Shown in pieces: positions 1-11,404 of a stretch of DNA of 64,000 nt. This stretch comes from Actinoalloteichus fjordicus (GTDB taxonomy: Bacteria; Actinomycetota; Actinomycetes; Mycobacteriales; Pseudonocardiaceae): assembly GCF_001941625.1 (NCBI RefSeq), contig NZ_CP016076.1, positions 6,122,001 to 6,186,000 on the forward strand, in the 5' to 3' direction. Under the pieces are notes generated by a model. It did no database searches and was not told the origin of the DNA. It saw only the letters and a program-made list of their open reading frames with translations. A program made the translations under genes and the position numbers. Within the stretch, counting starts at the first letter, position 1. Every line of letters starts with the position of its first letter.

Positions 1-316
1 CGAGGGTGGCCTCCCTGGCCTCCTCGGCGGCGACGCTGGCCTCCTCGTCGCTGGCGCCCGCCTCCTGCTCCTCGACGAACACGTCGACGGCGGGGGCGTT
101 CTCCAGCTCGATGAAGACGCCGATCCGACCCTGTGCCTCGGCCAGGCTCGGTGCGACGCCGGACAGCCCGACATCCGTCGACAAGGCGTCGGCGGTGGGC
201 AGCGGCGGTGCGAGCGGTTGATCCTGTGCCGTCGCGCTGCCCACCGCCGCGGTGGTCAGGACGACCGCCAGTGCCGCCGCAGCGGACCTGGTGACCCTTC
301 TTCGACTTCGACTCAC
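1..316 (-). CDS. Secreted subtilisin-like (S8) protease, N-terminal part only
   Basis: The reading frame starts at a GTG (316) behind a GAGGG ribosome site and runs off the left edge, so only about 105 residues are seen. The N-terminus is a signal peptide: a basic stretch (SRSRRRVTR), an Ala/Val/Leu core and a cleavage region near ATAQ. The following part, GRIGVFIELENAPAVDVF, resembles the inhibitor-I9-like propeptide of large secreted actinobacterial S8 proteases. It is followed by an Ala/Glu-rich stretch (EEASVAAEEAREA). The catalytic domain lies outside the window, so the family call is an inference from the propeptide only. Alternatives are another secreted protein with the same N-terminal module. 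Confidence 0.5.
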   Translation of the reverse strand, partial: MSRSRRRVTRSAAAALAVVLTTAAVGSATAQDQPLAPPLPTADALSTDVGLSGVAPSLAEAQGRIGVFIELENAPAVDVFVEEQEAGASDEEASVAAEEAREATL

Positions 317-970
317 TGGTGTGCCCTCACTGAAAGACCCGTCTTCGACCATGCCGAGGCCGCAAAGCGCCTCCGGCCTGCCGTTCGGGACGACCCGGTC
401 CCGGGCGGCAGGCCCCTGGATCAGGGTCCCTGATCAGTCGAGAGTCTGATCGGCGGGGCTCTGGCAGGGGAACCTCAAGCGATGAGCCCGGTGTGGCGGG
501 CTCCGATCGAAGGGACACGAAAGGCAGCTCGGCACGGCGCCGCAGTCGCCGCAGCGCCTGGTCCGGCCTTCTTCATGGGAACCTAACGCGAGATCAGCAC
601 GCTGTGATTGCTCCTTTCGGATGAAGCAATCCCAGCTCTCTGCTCAGAAACCGCCTGCGGTTCACCGAATCGATGACTCAGGGTGTTTGTTTCCCACCTG
701 AATGCCACTCGCCTGCACCGGAGTGGATCAATCGGTCGTGGCGGCACCGCGACGCGGCAGCAGAACAGATCGAGCCGGGCGCCGAGCCCGAAGACGCCGA
801 CGCGGTGTTCCCCCGCGCCGCGCAGGGCGGCGACGGTGTGGGGGAACACCGCGTCGTTCCATCGACGCGAATCGGCTTCAGCGTCGTTCCATCGACGCGA
901 ATCGGCTTCAGCGTCGTGACCATTCACGCACGTCAGCTTCAGCGTCGTGACGCTCCGAGCCGAGACCGGC
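317..970. other. Intergenic region between protease and serA
   Basis: No convincing gene is seen in these 654 bases; open frames on both strands lack ribosome sites and family features. The only clear structure is the tandem repeat at 851-951, next to the serA stop codon. Confidence 0.5.
851..951. repeat. 30-bp tandem repeat downstream of serA
   Basis: A 30-bp unit is present twice without change (851-880 and 881-910), followed by a diverged 31-bp third copy (911-941) and ten bases of a fourth. Each perfect unit contains GCGTCG and CGACGC, so in the minus-strand transcript the units can form short GCGTCG/CGACGC hairpins with the 6-base loop ATGGAA. The block starts 20 bases after the serA stop codon and may help end the serA transcript; that role is inferred. 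Confidence 0.8.
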
Positions 971-2569
971 TCAGTCGAAGGAGACCGAGTACGCGGTGCT
1001 CGCACCGATGGCGGCGCCGATGGGCTCCAGCACTCCACCGGTCAGCGGCCGATCCACCCGCAGCAGCATCGTCGCGTCGGAGCCGTCGGTGGTCTGGCTG
1101 ATCTGCGCGGCCTCGATGTTGATGCCGACCTCGCCGAGCAGCGTGCCGACGGTGCCCATCACGCCGGGCCGATCCGGGTACTCGAGCAGCAGGACATTGC
1201 CCTCGGCACGCAGGTCGAAGTGCCTGCCGTTGATCTCCACGAGCTTCTCGACCTGCCGCGGTCCGGTCAGGGTTCCCGAGACGCTGGCCGTGCCGCCGTC
1301 CGGCAGCACCACCCGCACCGTGACGAGGCTGCGGTGGTTGGCGCTCTCGCTCTCGGTGCGCACGTCCACCGCCACCCCGAGGTCCTCGGCGAGCCTCGGC
1401 GCGTTGACGAAGGTCACCTGGCTCTCCACCACCTTGGAGAAGACACCGCGCAGCGCGGCCAACGGCAGCACGCTGACGTCCTCGGTGGACAGCTCGCCGC
1501 GCACCTCCACGGTGACCGAGGCGGGCGTGGCGGGCAGCAGCGCGGCGAGCACGAGCCCGAGCTTCTGGGTGAGCGGCAGGTACGGCCGCACCTGCTCGCC
1601 GACGACGCCTGCGGTCTGGACGTTCACCGCGTCCGGTACGAAGTCGCCGCGCAGCGCGAGCAGCACAGAGCGGGCCACGTCCGTACCCGCGCGGTCCTGG
1701 GCCTCGGCGGTGGACGCGCCGAGGTGCGGCGTCGCGACCACGCCGGGCAGCCCGAACAGCGGGCTGTCGGTGGTGGGCTCGGTCGCGTAGACGTCGACGC
1801 CCGCACCGCCGACCTGACCCGAGCTGACGGCCTCGGCCAGCGCGGCCTCGTCGACGAGTCCGCCACGGGCGGCGTTGACCAGCAGGACGCCGGGCTTGGT
1901 CTTGGCGAGCTGGGCGGCCCCGATCAGCCCCTTGGTCTCCGGGGTCTTCGGCAGGTGGATGGAGATCGCGTCCGCCCTGGACAGCAGCTCGTCGAGGTCG
2001 ACCAGCTCGATGCCCAGCTGCGCGGCCAGCGCGGGCGACACGTAGGGGTCGTAGGCGATGAGCTTCGTCTCGAACGAGCCGATCCGCTGGGCGAAGAGCT
2101 GCCCGATCTTGCCGAGGCCGACCACGCCGACGGTCTTGCCGCGCAGCTCGACTCCGCTGAAGGAGCTGCGCTTCCACTGCCCGGCGCGCAGGCTCGCGTC
2201 GGCCGCCGGGATGTGGCGGGCGACGGCGAGCAGCAGGGCCACCGCGTGCTCGGCGGCGGAGACGATGTTGGAGGTGGGCGCGTTGACCACCATGACGCCG
2301 CGCTCGGTGGCGGCCGGGACGTCGACGTTGTCCAGACCGACGCCCGCTCTGGCCACGACCTTCAGCCGCAGGCCCGCGCCGACCACCTCGGCGTCGACCT
2401 TGGTCGCGGAACGGACGAGCAGGGCGTCCGCCTCGGCGACGGCGGACAGCAGAGCCGGCCGGTCGGTGCCGTCGACATAGCGGATCTCGACCTCGTCGCC
2501 GAAGACCTCGACCGCAGAGGGTGCGAGCTTCTCGGCGATGAGGACGACGGGACGACTGGTGTTGGTCAC
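971..2569 (-). CDS. serA: D-3-phosphoglycerate dehydrogenase SerA
   Basis: SerA oxidises 3-phosphoglycerate to 3-phosphohydroxypyruvate with NAD, the first step of serine synthesis in the cytoplasm. The 532-residue length is that of the long actinobacterial type. In order: substrate-binding lobe; NAD fold with VGLGKIGQLFAQR; the VNAARGGLVDE stretch; the catalytic-His segment TPHLGAST; an intervening ASB domain; and a C-terminal ACT domain (LLLEYPDRPGVMGTVGTLL) that binds serine for feedback control. The GTG start has a GGAG ribosome site 7 bases upstream. The gene stands alone with its own promoter-like region and is followed by a tandem repeat. Its place upstream of the ilv genes matches the mycobacterial order. 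Confidence 0.96.
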   Translation of the reverse strand: MTNTSRPVVLIAEKLAPSAVEVFGDEVEIRYVDGTDRPALLSAVAEADALLVRSATKVDAEVVGAGLRLKVVARAGVGLDNVDVPAATERGVMVVNAPTSNIVSAAEHAVALLLAVARHIPAADASLRAGQWKRSSFSGVELRGKTVGVVGLGKIGQLFAQRIGSFETKLIAYDPYVSPALAAQLGIELVDLDELLSRADAISIHLPKTPETKGLIGAAQLAKTKPGVLLVNAARGGLVDEAALAEAVSSGQVGGAGVDVYATEPTTDSPLFGLPGVVATPHLGASTAEAQDRAGTDVARSVLLALRGDFVPDAVNVQTAGVVGEQVRPYLPLTQKLGLVLAALLPATPASVTVEVRGELSTEDVSVLPLAALRGVFSKVVESQVTFVNAPRLAEDLGVAVDVRTESESANHRSLVTVRVVLPDGGTASVSGTLTGPRQVEKLVEINGRHFDLRAEGNVLLLEYPDRPGVMGTVGTLLGEVGINIEAAQISQTTDGSDATMLLRVDRPLTGGVLEPIGAAIGASTAYSVSFD

Positions 2570-2629
2570 GAGCTGCTCCAGGGAAGGTTGTTGCGGTCCT
2601 CGGCTGCCTGGCGGCGACCGCCAGCGAGC

Positions 2630-2658
2630 AGTCTAGTCCCACGCTTGTGAAACGTTTC
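2630..2658 (-). promoter_or_regulatory. Putative serA promoter with overlapping palindrome
   Basis: On the minus strand a TAGACT box (2630-2635) fits the TAnnnT -10 pattern about 60 bases before the serA start. The 10-bp palindrome GAAACGTTTC (2649-2658) lies where the -35 element should be, and no good -35 sequence is seen. The palindrome resembles operators of LacI-type repressors, but no such gene is in the window. Confidence 0.35.
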
Positions 2659-2822
2659 TCATACTTCGAGACGCGGCCGAGCGCAGGCCGCAGGGTGATC
2701 GGCCCACGCAGTGAACGCCGCGCACCCCGGCCGCGCGTTCACGCAGCCCACGAGCAGCCGCGCATCCGAGGCACCGGGCGGCGACCGGGCCAGATCGGGT
2801 GTGACGCAGAAGCGACGAGGAC

Positions 2823-2852
2823 GTGACGAGGAATACCGCGATTCCTCGTCAC
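2823..2852. repeat. 12-bp perfect inverted repeat
   Basis: GTGACGAGGAAT and its exact complement ATTCCTCGTCAC are separated by the 6-base loop accgcg. It lies about 250 bp upstream of serA and 460 bp past the end of the DUF397 gene. It could be a terminator hairpin without a T run or a binding site; the sequence does not decide this. Confidence 0.6.
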
Positions 2853-3315
2853 TGTCGGTGTGTCGAGCCGGGCGGCCTGCCGGTCGGAACGGTGCGACGG
2901 CGGCTGCGGCGTGCGACGGGCTCGTCGAGCCGGTGCGACGAGTCGCGGTGCGGAGGTGACCCGGCGCGGCGGCGACCGGCGCGCCAGGTGCCGGAGAGAC
3001 GGGCCGCGTGGCGGCCAGGTCCGGCGGCAGGGCAGCGGGCTGCGCTTTCGGCCCGCCTGTTCTTGCGACGGGCTGCGAAGCCGAGACGAGGTCGGCTGCG
3101 GCGTGCTCCCGACGGGGCGGGGCCGCGAACGGGTCAGCGCGGCGCACCGGCGGCGCGAGGCTTCGAAGAGGCCCACGGCCGAGACGCAGGGCTCAGACGC
3201 GTCGGTTTCTCCGGTGCCTCGAAGGCCTGCGCAGGCTCGCGCGGCGCCGGGGAGCGGACGAGATCAGACTCGACGCCCCGGCATCGCGACGATCAGAGCG
3301 GTCGGCAGGCAGAGC

Positions 3316-3585
3316 TCACCACGGCTCGTCGAACTCGCCGTCCTTGGCGCCCTCGACGAAGGCATCCCATTCCGCCTGGGTGAAGACCAGCACGGGGCCT
3401 TCCGGCTCGGCTCCGTTGCGCATCAGGATGTACTCCTCGACGAAGGCGATCTCGACGCCCTTCTGGTCCTCATCCTCGGTGCTGGTGATCCATTCGGCAC
3501 TGGAGATGTCGAGGGTGCCTCTGATGTGAGCCTTGTCGTCGTAGATCGGCACCTCGTGTGTCGTCGACGCTGTCTCGTCACTCAA
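3316..3585 (-). CDS. DUF397 domain protein
   Basis: An 89-residue protein whose C-terminal half (GPVLVFTQAEWDAFVEGAKDGEFD) is the typical end of DUF397 proteins. Such proteins usually sit beside an Scr1-type helix-turn-helix gene; this one has none next to it and is longer and more acidic than the paired copy at 12930. The start is TTG, chosen because GGGGAGAAAGA lies just upstream. Function is unknown; DUF397 members are thought to pair with XRE regulators in development or toxin-antitoxin-like switches. Confidence 0.75.
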   Translation of the reverse strand: MSDETASTTHEVPIYDDKAHIRGTLDISSAEWITSTEDEDQKGVEIAFVEEYILMRNGAEPEGPVLVFTQAEWDAFVEGAKDGEFDEPW

Positions 3586-4016
3586 TCTTTCTCCCCTGAT
3601 CAGCCCTTGGCCACGCTGCCGCGCGAACTGTCGTCACCTTGCGCGACGAACCGTATACCTCTGTGATCGCTGCCGGTGGCGGGGCCCGTGAGGGCTCGGC
3701 CGCGGCTCCGGAGACCCGGGCGACCGCCGCGACAGCGGCACGAGAGGAAGCGCACGACACCGTGGTCTCGTCGCCCTCGATTACCAGATTCGACGACCCC
3801 GCCGCCACCTGTATCGGGCCGAACGGTCCGTTCGCTACGGAGGTCAGGGCCAAACGGTCCCGCTCGGCGTGACTCCATTCGGCCGCCGGGGATCGACGAC
3901 GACGTCCTGGCAGTGGCGGTTCGATCTCGCCGGAGCCACTGCCAGGACGCGAGACGTCAACGCAGGAGACATCAGCGCGCTGACGTCGGCACGAAAGGCC
4001 CCTCGCCTGCGGTGGA
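3586..4016. other. Intergenic region between DUF397 gene and ilvC
   Basis: No supported gene; short frames on both strands lack family features. It contains the hairpin at 3903-3949, just past ilvC. Confidence 0.5.
3903..3949 (-). terminator. Terminator hairpin downstream of ilvC
   Basis: Perfect 15-bp arms CGTCCTGGCAGTGGC and GCCACTGCCAGGACG enclose a 17-base loop, starting 67 bases after the ilvC stop codon. There is no clear U run, which is common for actinobacterial terminators. It probably ends the ilvN-ilvC transcript. Confidence 0.7.
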
Positions 4017-5968
<1,952 letters not shown>

Positions 5969-7795
5969 TTACTCGACGTCGTCGAAGACGGGGCGGATGC
6001 CCCGCGCCGCCTGGATCTCGTCGTTGCTGGTGCCCGAGGCCACCATCGGCCAGACCTGGGCGTCCTTGCCGACCACGAAGTCGATCACCACGGGTCGGTC
6101 GTCGACGGCCATCGCCTTGCGCACGACCTCGTCGACGTCCTCGCGGCTCTCGCAGCGCAGGCCGACACAGCCCAGTGCCTCGGCGAGCAGCACGAAGTCG
6201 GGGATGCGCTTGTGCGTGCCCAGGTCGGTGTTGGAGTACCTCCCTGAGTAGAAGAGGTTCTGCCACTGCCGGACCATGCCGAGGTTGCCGTTGTTGATGA
6301 CGGCGACCTTGATCGGAATCCCCTCGATGGCGCAGGTGGCCAGCTCCTGATTGGTCATCTGGAAGCAGCCGTCGCCGTCGATGGCCCACACCGGGGTGTC
6401 CGGTCGGCCCACCGCAGCGCCCATCGCGGCCGGAACCGCGAAGCCCATGGTGCCGAGTCCGCCGGAGTTGATCCAGCTTCCCGGCTTCTCGTACTTGACG
6501 AACTGCGCGGCCCACATCTGATGCTGCCCGACGCCCGCGGTGTAGACGGCATCGGGTCCGACCAGGTCGCCGATCCGCTCGATGACGTACTGCGGCGACA
6601 GCGAGCCGTCGGAAGGCCACTCGTAGCCCAACGGGAAGCTCTCGCGCCAGCCCTGGACCTGCGCGAGCCACGGCGCGGCGGCGGTGTGCTCGCCCCGTTC
6701 CAGCTCCAGACGCAGGGCCGAGATCAGTTCGGCGATGACGTCCTTGCAGTCGCCCACGATCGGGACGTCGGCCCGCCGGTTCTTGGAGATCTCCGCCGGA
6801 TCGATGTCGGCATGGATCACCTGTGCCTCGGGGGCGAAGGTGGCGAGCTGACCGGTGACCCGGTCGTCGAATCTCGCGCCGAGGGCGATCAGCAGGTCGG
6901 CGCGCTGCATCGCCGTCACGGCCGCGACCGTGCCGTGCATGCCGGGCATGCCCAGGTGCAGCGGGTGCGAGTCGGGGAAGGCGCCCCTGGCCATCAGGGT
7001 GGTGACCACGGGGATCTCGGCCGCCTCCGCGAGTTCGCGCAGTTCGGCGACCGCGCCCGCCTTGAGCACGCCACCGCCGACGTAGAGCACCGGCCTGCGG
7101 GCGCCCGCGATCATCCGGGCTGCCTCGCGGATCTGCTTGCCGTGCGGTCGGGCGGTCGGGCGGTAGCCCGGCAGCCGCAGCTCCGGCGGCCAGGAGAACG
7201 AGGTGGTCTCCTGAAGCACGTCCTTGGGGATGTCGACGAGCACCGGGCCCGGTCGGCCGGTGGACGCCAGGTGGAACGCCTCCGCGATCGTTCTCGGGAT
7301 GTCGGCGGGGTCGGTGACCAGGAAGTTGTGCTTGGTGACGGGCTGGGTGATGCCGCAGATGTCGGCTTCCTGGAACGCGTCGGTGCCGATCAGGCCCCTC
7401 GACTGCTGCCCGGTGATCGCGACCAGCGGAACCGAGTCCATGTTCGCGTCGGCGATCGGGGTGACGAGGTTGGTCGCCCCGGGACCCGAGGTCGCCATGC
7501 ACACGCCGACCTTGCCGGTGGCCTGCGCGTAGCCGGTGGCCGCGTGTCCCGCGCCCTGCTCGTGGCGCACCAGGATGTGACGCACCTTCTCCGAGTCCAG
7601 AAGCGGATCGTAGGCGGGGAGGATGGTTCCGCCCGGAATGCCGAAGACGACCTCGCAGCCCACCGATTCGAGCGAACGGACCAGCGATTGCGCGCCGGTC
7701 ACCTGCACGGGGACCCCGTGCGGTGGGGCGGGCTTCGGCCTGGCGTAATCGGCGGGCGAGGGGACCGGGACTGGTTTCGAGGTTGCGCTGGTCAT
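5969..7795 (-). CDS. ilvB: Acetolactate synthase large (catalytic) subunit IlvB
   Basis: IlvB condenses two pyruvates, or pyruvate and 2-oxobutyrate, using thiamine diphosphate, FAD and Mg2+, the first common step of branched-chain amino acid synthesis. The 608-residue protein has the N-terminal TPP-pyrimidine domain ([15 protein letters not shown], with the catalytic Glu in [14 protein letters not shown]), a central FAD/TPP domain ([12 protein letters not shown]) and the C-terminal TPP-binding motif [14 protein letters not shown] with the NN in VINNGNLGM. Start ATG 7795 has GAGG 9 bases upstream. A 150-base leader with a Leu/Ile/Val-rich peptide and a terminator precedes it, indicating control by attenuation. 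Confidence 0.97.
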   Translation of the reverse strand: MTSATSKPVPVPSPADYARPKPAPPHGVPVQVTGAQSLVRSLESVGCEVVFGIPGGTILPAYDPLLDSEKVRHILVRHEQGAGHAATGYAQATGKVGVCMATSGPGATNLVTPIADANMDSVPLVAITGQQSRGLIGTDAFQEADICGITQPVTKHNFLVTDPADIPRTIAEAFHLASTGRPGPVLVDIPKDVLQETTSFSWPPELRLPGYRPTARPHGKQIREAARMIAGARRPVLYVGGGVLKAGAVAELRELAEAAEIPVVTTLMARGAFPDSHPLHLGMPGMHGTVAAVTAMQRADLLIALGARFDDRVTGQLATFAPEAQVIHADIDPAEISKNRRADVPIVGDCKDVIAELISALRLELERGEHTAAAPWLAQVQGWRESFPLGYEWPSDGSLSPQYVIERIGDLVGPDAVYTAGVGQHQMWAAQFVKYEKPGSWINSGGLGTMGFAVPAAMGAAVGRPDTPVWAIDGDGCFQMTNQELATCAIEGIPIKVAVINNGNLGMVRQWQNLFYSGRYSNTDLGTHKRIPDFVLLAEALGCVGLRCESREDVDEVVRKAMAVDDRPVVIDFVVGKDAQVWPMVASGTSNDEIQAARGIRPVFDDVE

Positions 7796-7835
7796 TCGAT
7801 CTGCCTCGTGGGGTATCGGTTGCGGGGCGGGCAAC

Positions 7836-7871
7836 AAAAAACCCCCGGCGGCATGGAGCCGCTCGAGGGTT
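7836..7871 (-). terminator. ilvB attenuator (rho-independent terminator in the leader)
   Basis: On the minus strand AACCC-tcga-GCGGC pairs with GCCGC-cgg-GGGTT around a 5-base loop and is followed at once by six U (7836-7841). It lies between the leader peptide stop and the ilvB start. A second hairpin directly upstream (7872-7884 with 7899-7911; 12 of 13 pairs) spans the end of the leader peptide gene, so ribosome position can affect folding. This is a standard amino-acid attenuation layout. Confidence 0.85.
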
Positions 7872-7894
7872 GGCGCGTCGACGCTGGAGGAGCC

Positions 7895-7945
7895 CTAGGC
7901 GTCGGCGCGCCAGGGAAGTACGAGAATGTTCGTCAGTCGCAGCAC
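7895..7945 (-). CDS. ilvB leader peptide
   Basis: A 16-residue reading frame, MLRLTNILVLPWRADA then TAG, carries four Leu, one Ile and one Val among residues 2-10. It is placed 100 bases before ilvB and directly upstream of a hairpin/terminator pair. The role is as a sensor: stalling at these codons when branched-chain aminoacyl-tRNAs are scarce should favour read-through into ilvB. The GTG start has no ribosome site, but a promoter predicts transcription starting at the G of the GTG, so it is probably translated from a leaderless mRNA. Confidence 0.85.
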   Translation of the reverse strand: MLRLTNILVLPWRADA

Positions 7946-7952
7946 GCCGAGT

Positions 7953-7982
7953 ACGGTAACCGCCTGTGCACGAGGGCGTCAA
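7953..7982 (-). promoter_or_regulatory. ilvB leader promoter
   Basis: On the minus strand TTGACG (-35, 7977-7982) and TACCGT (-10, 7953-7958) are 18 bases apart. Seven bases after the -10 box comes the GTG of the leader peptide, which fits the transcription start. Confidence 0.75.
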
Positions 7983-8119
7983 CTCTACGGGATGAACTTC
8001 CCGGATATTGGACACGACCGGGTGGCGAAGAATGGCATCACCGCAGGTGGGTGCGGTAAAGAGACCGTCCACGGACCGCCTCGTCTGACGAGACGGGCGC
8101 CGGTGCGAAAATCGGCGGC

Positions 8120-8797
8120 ATGAGCGACACGACCGCGCGGCAGGCCCCCGACCAGCAGCAGCGGGAGCTCTTCCGCATCAGCCCGATCGCCTTGTTCGGC
8201 GCGGCGGCCCTCGCGTGGTGCGCGACGCCCTTCGCCTTCGGGGCTCCGGGTCTCCAGCTCGTCTATCTCCTGCCGATCGGCCTGGCCTGGTGGGTGATCC
8301 GGCGCCGCACCACGGTGGACGCGACGGGAATCCAGGTGCGCGATGTCTTCGGCGGCGCCCGCGTCGACTGGTCGCAGGTCCGCGGCCTCCGACTGGCCAA
8401 GAACTCGACCGTGCACGTGGTGCGCGAGGAAGGCGGCGAGGTCCGGCTGCCCACCGTCCGACCGCGTGACCTGCCGAGACTCGCCGCGCTGAGCGGCGGG
8501 CGGCTGCCCGACCCGACGGCGGGCGAGGCGAGTGCGGCCGAGCCGACTGGCCCGGAGGCGGCTGCCCCGGGGACGACGGCCCCCGAGACGACGGCCCCGG
8601 CGGCGGACCGGCCGGAGACCGCCGTTCCCGAGGCCGAGGCCGAGGCCGCGCCCGAGGGGCAGGCGAGCGCCCCCGAGGCAACCGGGCCGGATTCCCCCGC
8701 CGCCCCGACGACGGAGCAGGCAACTGCCGAGCAGGCGCCGGAGCAGGCAGCAGCCGAGCAGCCTGCGAGGGAGCAGACGGCGCAGCGAACCGAGTAG
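8120..8797 (+). CDS. cfp6: Membrane-anchored PH-domain protein, CFP-6 type
   Basis: A 225-residue protein of unknown function. Residues about 20-65 form two hydrophobic segments (ISPIALFGAAALAW and LQLVYLLPIGLAWWVI). They are followed by a small bacterial PH-like domain (TTVDATGIQVRDVFGGARVDWSQVRGLRL to LPTVRPRDLPRLAALSGGRLPDP), which matches my memory of mycobacterial low-molecular-weight antigen 6 (Rv3004). The last 90 residues are a Pro/Ala/Glu/Thr-rich low-complexity tail not found in the mycobacterial protein. The gene is divergent from ilvB and in the same place as Rv3004. No good ribosome site is seen before the ATG. Confidence 0.8.
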   Translation: MSDTTARQAPDQQQRELFRISPIALFGAAALAWCATPFAFGAPGLQLVYLLPIGLAWWVIRRRTTVDATGIQVRDVFGGARVDWSQVRGLRLAKNSTVHVVREEGGEVRLPTVRPRDLPRLAALSGGRLPDPTAGEASAAEPTGPEAAAPGTTAPETTAPAADRPETAVPEAEAEAAPEGQASAPEATGPDSPAAPTTEQATAEQAPEQAAAEQPAREQTAQRTE

Positions 8798-9107
8798 CGA
8801 CGGCAGGTCGAGCCTGGGGACCGTGCCGTGCTCAGGGTCGACTCCCCCGCCGTGCGCCGCACCCGCCGCTACGCGTCCCCGAGCGCCCAGACGCGCCACC
8901 CCTGCCTGCGCGAACACGAATGCACTGGGAGGCGTCTCGGGCCGCCGGGGGCGCATCATGCCTCTCACCAGGGCTTCCGGCCGCCGTCCTCGCCGGGGGT
9001 AGGCTCGGGTACATCGCCGAGCCTGCGGCCCTCACCAGGGCCTGGCGGCGATTCGCCGAACCCGTGGCGATTCTCGAAGCTCACCACCACGTCTCCTCGG
9101 AGAAGCC
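8798..9107. other. Intergenic region before ilvD
   Basis: These 310 bases hold no supported gene. A TAGGCT box (9000-9005) could be the ilvD -10 element, but no matching -35 is present. Confidence 0.4.
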
Positions 9108-10952
9108 GTGCCTCAGCTACGTTCACGCATCACCACCCACGGCCGTAACGCGACCGGCGCCCGCGCGCTGTGGCGCGCCACCGGCATGACCGACGGTGAC
9201 TTCGGCAAGCCGATCGTGGCGATCGCCAACTCCTACACGCAGTTCGTGCCCGGTCACGTGCACCTTCGGGACCTCGGTGACGTCGTCGCGGGTGCGGTGC
9301 GCGAGGCGGGCGGGGTGCCCCGCGAGTTCCACACGATCGCGGTGGACGACGGCATCGCCATGGGGCACAGCGGGATGTTGTACTCCCTGCCCTCGCGCGA
9401 GGTGATCGCCGACGCGGTGGAGTACATGGTCGAGGGACACCAGGCCGACGCGCTCGTCTGCATCTCCAACTGCGACAAGATCACGCCGGGGATGCTGAAC
9501 GCCGCGATGCGGCTGAACATCCCCACGGTCTTCGTCTCCGGCGGGCCGATGGAGGCGGGCAAGGCGGTGGTGGTCGACGGCGTCGCGCAGGCCCCGACCG
9601 ACCTGATCACCGCGATCTCCGCATCGGCCAACTCCCAGGTCGACGAGGCCGGGCTCAGCCAGGTCGAGCTGGCGGCCTGCCCGACCTGCGGTTCCTGCTC
9701 CGGGATGTTCACCGCGAACTCGATGAACTGCCTGACCGAGGCGCTGGGGCTGGCCCTGCCGGGCAACGGCTCGACGCTGGCCACGCACGCCGCACGGCGG
9801 GAGCTGTTCCTGGCGGCGGGCCGCACGGTCGTCGAGATCTCGAAGCGCTGGTACGAGCAGGACGACGACTCGGTGCTCCCGAGGTCGCTGGCGAACAAGG
9901 ACGCGTTCGAGAACGCCATGGCGCTGGACATGGCGATGGGCGGTTCCACGAACACGGTGCTGCACGTCCTGGCCGCCGCGCAGGAGGGCGAGATCGACTT
10001 CTCGCTCGCCGACATCGAGGCGATCAGCCGCCGGGTGCCGTGCTTGTCGAAGGTGTCGCCGAACTCGGACTATCACATGGAGGACGTGCATCGCGCGGGC
10101 GGCATTCCGGCGATCCTCGGTGAGCTGTACCGGGGCGGGATGCTCAACGAGGACGTCCGCTCGGTGCACAGCCCCTCGCTGCGCGAGTGGCTCGGGGAAT
10201 GGGACATCCGCAGCGGCGAGGCCTCCGAGCAGGCGATCGAGCTGTTCCACGCCGCGCCGGGCGGCGTGCGCACCACCGAGGCCTTCTCGACGGAGAACCG
10301 CTGGTCCTCGCTCGACGTCGACGCCGAGGGCGGCTGCATCCGGGACGCCGCGCACGCCTACACGGCCGACGGCGGCCTGGCGGTGCTGCGCGGGAACCTC
10401 GCCGTGGACGGCGCCGTGATCAAGACGGCGGGCATCGACGAGGAGCTGTGGCACTTCGAGGGCCCGGCGCGGGTCGTGGAGAGCCAGGAGCAGGCCGTCG
10501 AGGCGATCCTGAGCAAGACGATCCAGGCCGGTGAGGTGCTGGTCGTCCGCTACGAGGGCCCCTCCGGCGGGCCGGGGATGCAGGAGATGCTGCATCCGAC
10601 CGCGTTCCTCAAGGGCACCGGCATGGGCAAGAAGTGCGCGCTGATCACCGACGGCCGGTTCTCCGGCGGTTCCTCGGGCATCTCGGTGGGGCACGTCTCC
10701 CCCGAGGCGGCCGACGGCGGCGACATCGGCCTGGTGCAGGACGGCGACCGGATCGTCATCGACGTCCGCGAGCGACGGTTGGAACTGCTGGTCGACCCGG
10801 CGGTCCTCGCCGAGCGCCGCGCCAAGATGGACGCGAGCGAGCGGCCGTGGCAGCCGGTGGACCGGCAGCGACACGTATCCACGGCGTTGCGCGCCTACGC
10901 GAAGCTGGCCACCTCGGCCTCAATGGGCGCGGTGCGCGACGTCAATCGGTGA
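9108..10952 (+). CDS. ilvD: Dihydroxy-acid dehydratase IlvD
   Basis: IlvD dehydrates 2,3-dihydroxy-isovalerate and -methylvalerate to the 2-oxo acids, the step after IlvC in valine, leucine and isoleucine synthesis. At 614 residues it has normal length for the family. Cluster-binding cysteines are seen in [13 protein letters not shown] and [18 protein letters not shown]; the C-terminal part has [22 protein letters not shown] start with GGAGAA upstream. It lies close to ilvBNC but on the opposite strand, so it is controlled separately. In M. tuberculosis, as I recall, ilvD is elsewhere, so the linkage here is a difference. Confidence 0.97.
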   Translation: MPQLRSRITTHGRNATGARALWRATGMTDGDFGKPIVAIANSYTQFVPGHVHLRDLGDVVAGAVREAGGVPREFHTIAVDDGIAMGHSGMLYSLPSREVIADAVEYMVEGHQADALVCISNCDKITPGMLNAAMRLNIPTVFVSGGPMEAGKAVVVDGVAQAPTDLITAISASANSQVDEAGLSQVELAACPTCGSCSGMFTANSMNCLTEALGLALPGNGSTLATHAARRELFLAAGRTVVEISKRWYEQDDDSVLPRSLANKDAFENAMALDMAMGGSTNTVLHVLAAAQEGEIDFSLADIEAISRRVPCLSKVSPNSDYHMEDVHRAGGIPAILGELYRGGMLNEDVRSVHSPSLREWLGEWDIRSGEASEQAIELFHAAPGGVRTTEAFSTENRWSSLDVDAEGGCIRDAAHAYTADGGLAVLRGNLAVDGAVIKTAGIDEELWHFEGPARVVESQEQAVEAILSKTIQAGEVLVVRYEGPSGGPGMQEMLHPTAFLKGTGMGKKCALITDGRFSGGSSGISVGHVSPEAADGGDIGLVQDGDRIVIDVRERRLELLVDPAVLAERRAKMDASERPWQPVDRQRHVSTALRAYAKLATSASMGAVRDVNR

Positions 10953-11095
10953 GGCGGGCGGGCTTGGTGCGAAGGTCGGCACGCTCCACCAGCCTGTTCA
11001 GTCGCGGCCATCGGACTCGACGATCGATTGAACAGTGGTCAACCCACGACGGATGGCCGTTGCCTCCATACGCCAAGTAGTTGAGGATATACACC

Positions 11096-11404
11096 ATGTG
11101 GCATGGATACGTGGAGAAGCACGCGCTGACTGATAGCGGCCGCAAGCGCGATGGCGTGGACGCCAGACGCGCCAGGGAGCCCCAGGTGGTCCTGAACTCC
11201 CCAGAGGAGGTCTCGGACTGGATCAGTCGCACCCGGATCATGCTGGCCAAGGACGCCGATCCTGCGGCACAGGCGAAGAACGCCCTGATGCTCTCGGACC
11301 AGAAGACATACCTCAGCGCGGCGCGTAAAGGTGGCAGCGTCTACTCCAGCGTCCAGGCCACCCAGACCGAGACCTGGGATATCTGTGCGGAAGCGGCACC
11401 ATGA
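11096..11404 (+). CDS. Small protein of unknown function (102 aa)
   Basis: No family recognised. The protein is soluble and polar (MWHGYVEKHALTDSGRKR at the N-terminus, then VVLNSPEEVSDWISRTRIML). The ATG at 11096 is preferred over TTG 11081 because GAGG lies 9 bases upstream of it. The stop codon overlaps the ATG of a 33-residue Cys-rich protein by 4 bases (ATGA), so the two are translationally coupled. A strong hairpin ends the unit. The segment is less GC-rich than its neighbours, which fits recent acquisition. Confidence 0.65.
   Translation: MWHGYVEKHALTDSGRKRDGVDARRAREPQVVLNSPEEVSDWISRTRIMLAKDADPAAQAKNALMLSDQKTYLSAARKGGSVYSSVQATQTETWDICAEAAP

Larger units (their letters stand above)
2570..3315. 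other. Intergenic region upstream of serA
   Basis: These 746 bases are very GC-rich and contain overlapping open frames on both strands. None has a good ribosome site or a recognisable protein, so I see no supported gene. The serA promoter region and an inverted repeat at 2823-2852 are the only structures noted. Confidence 0.45.

Noticed and set aside
2659-3147. Minus-strand 162-codon frame upstream of serA
   Set aside because: No ribosome site, no domain, and a Pro/Ala/Arg-rich composition typical of noncoding GC-rich DNA.
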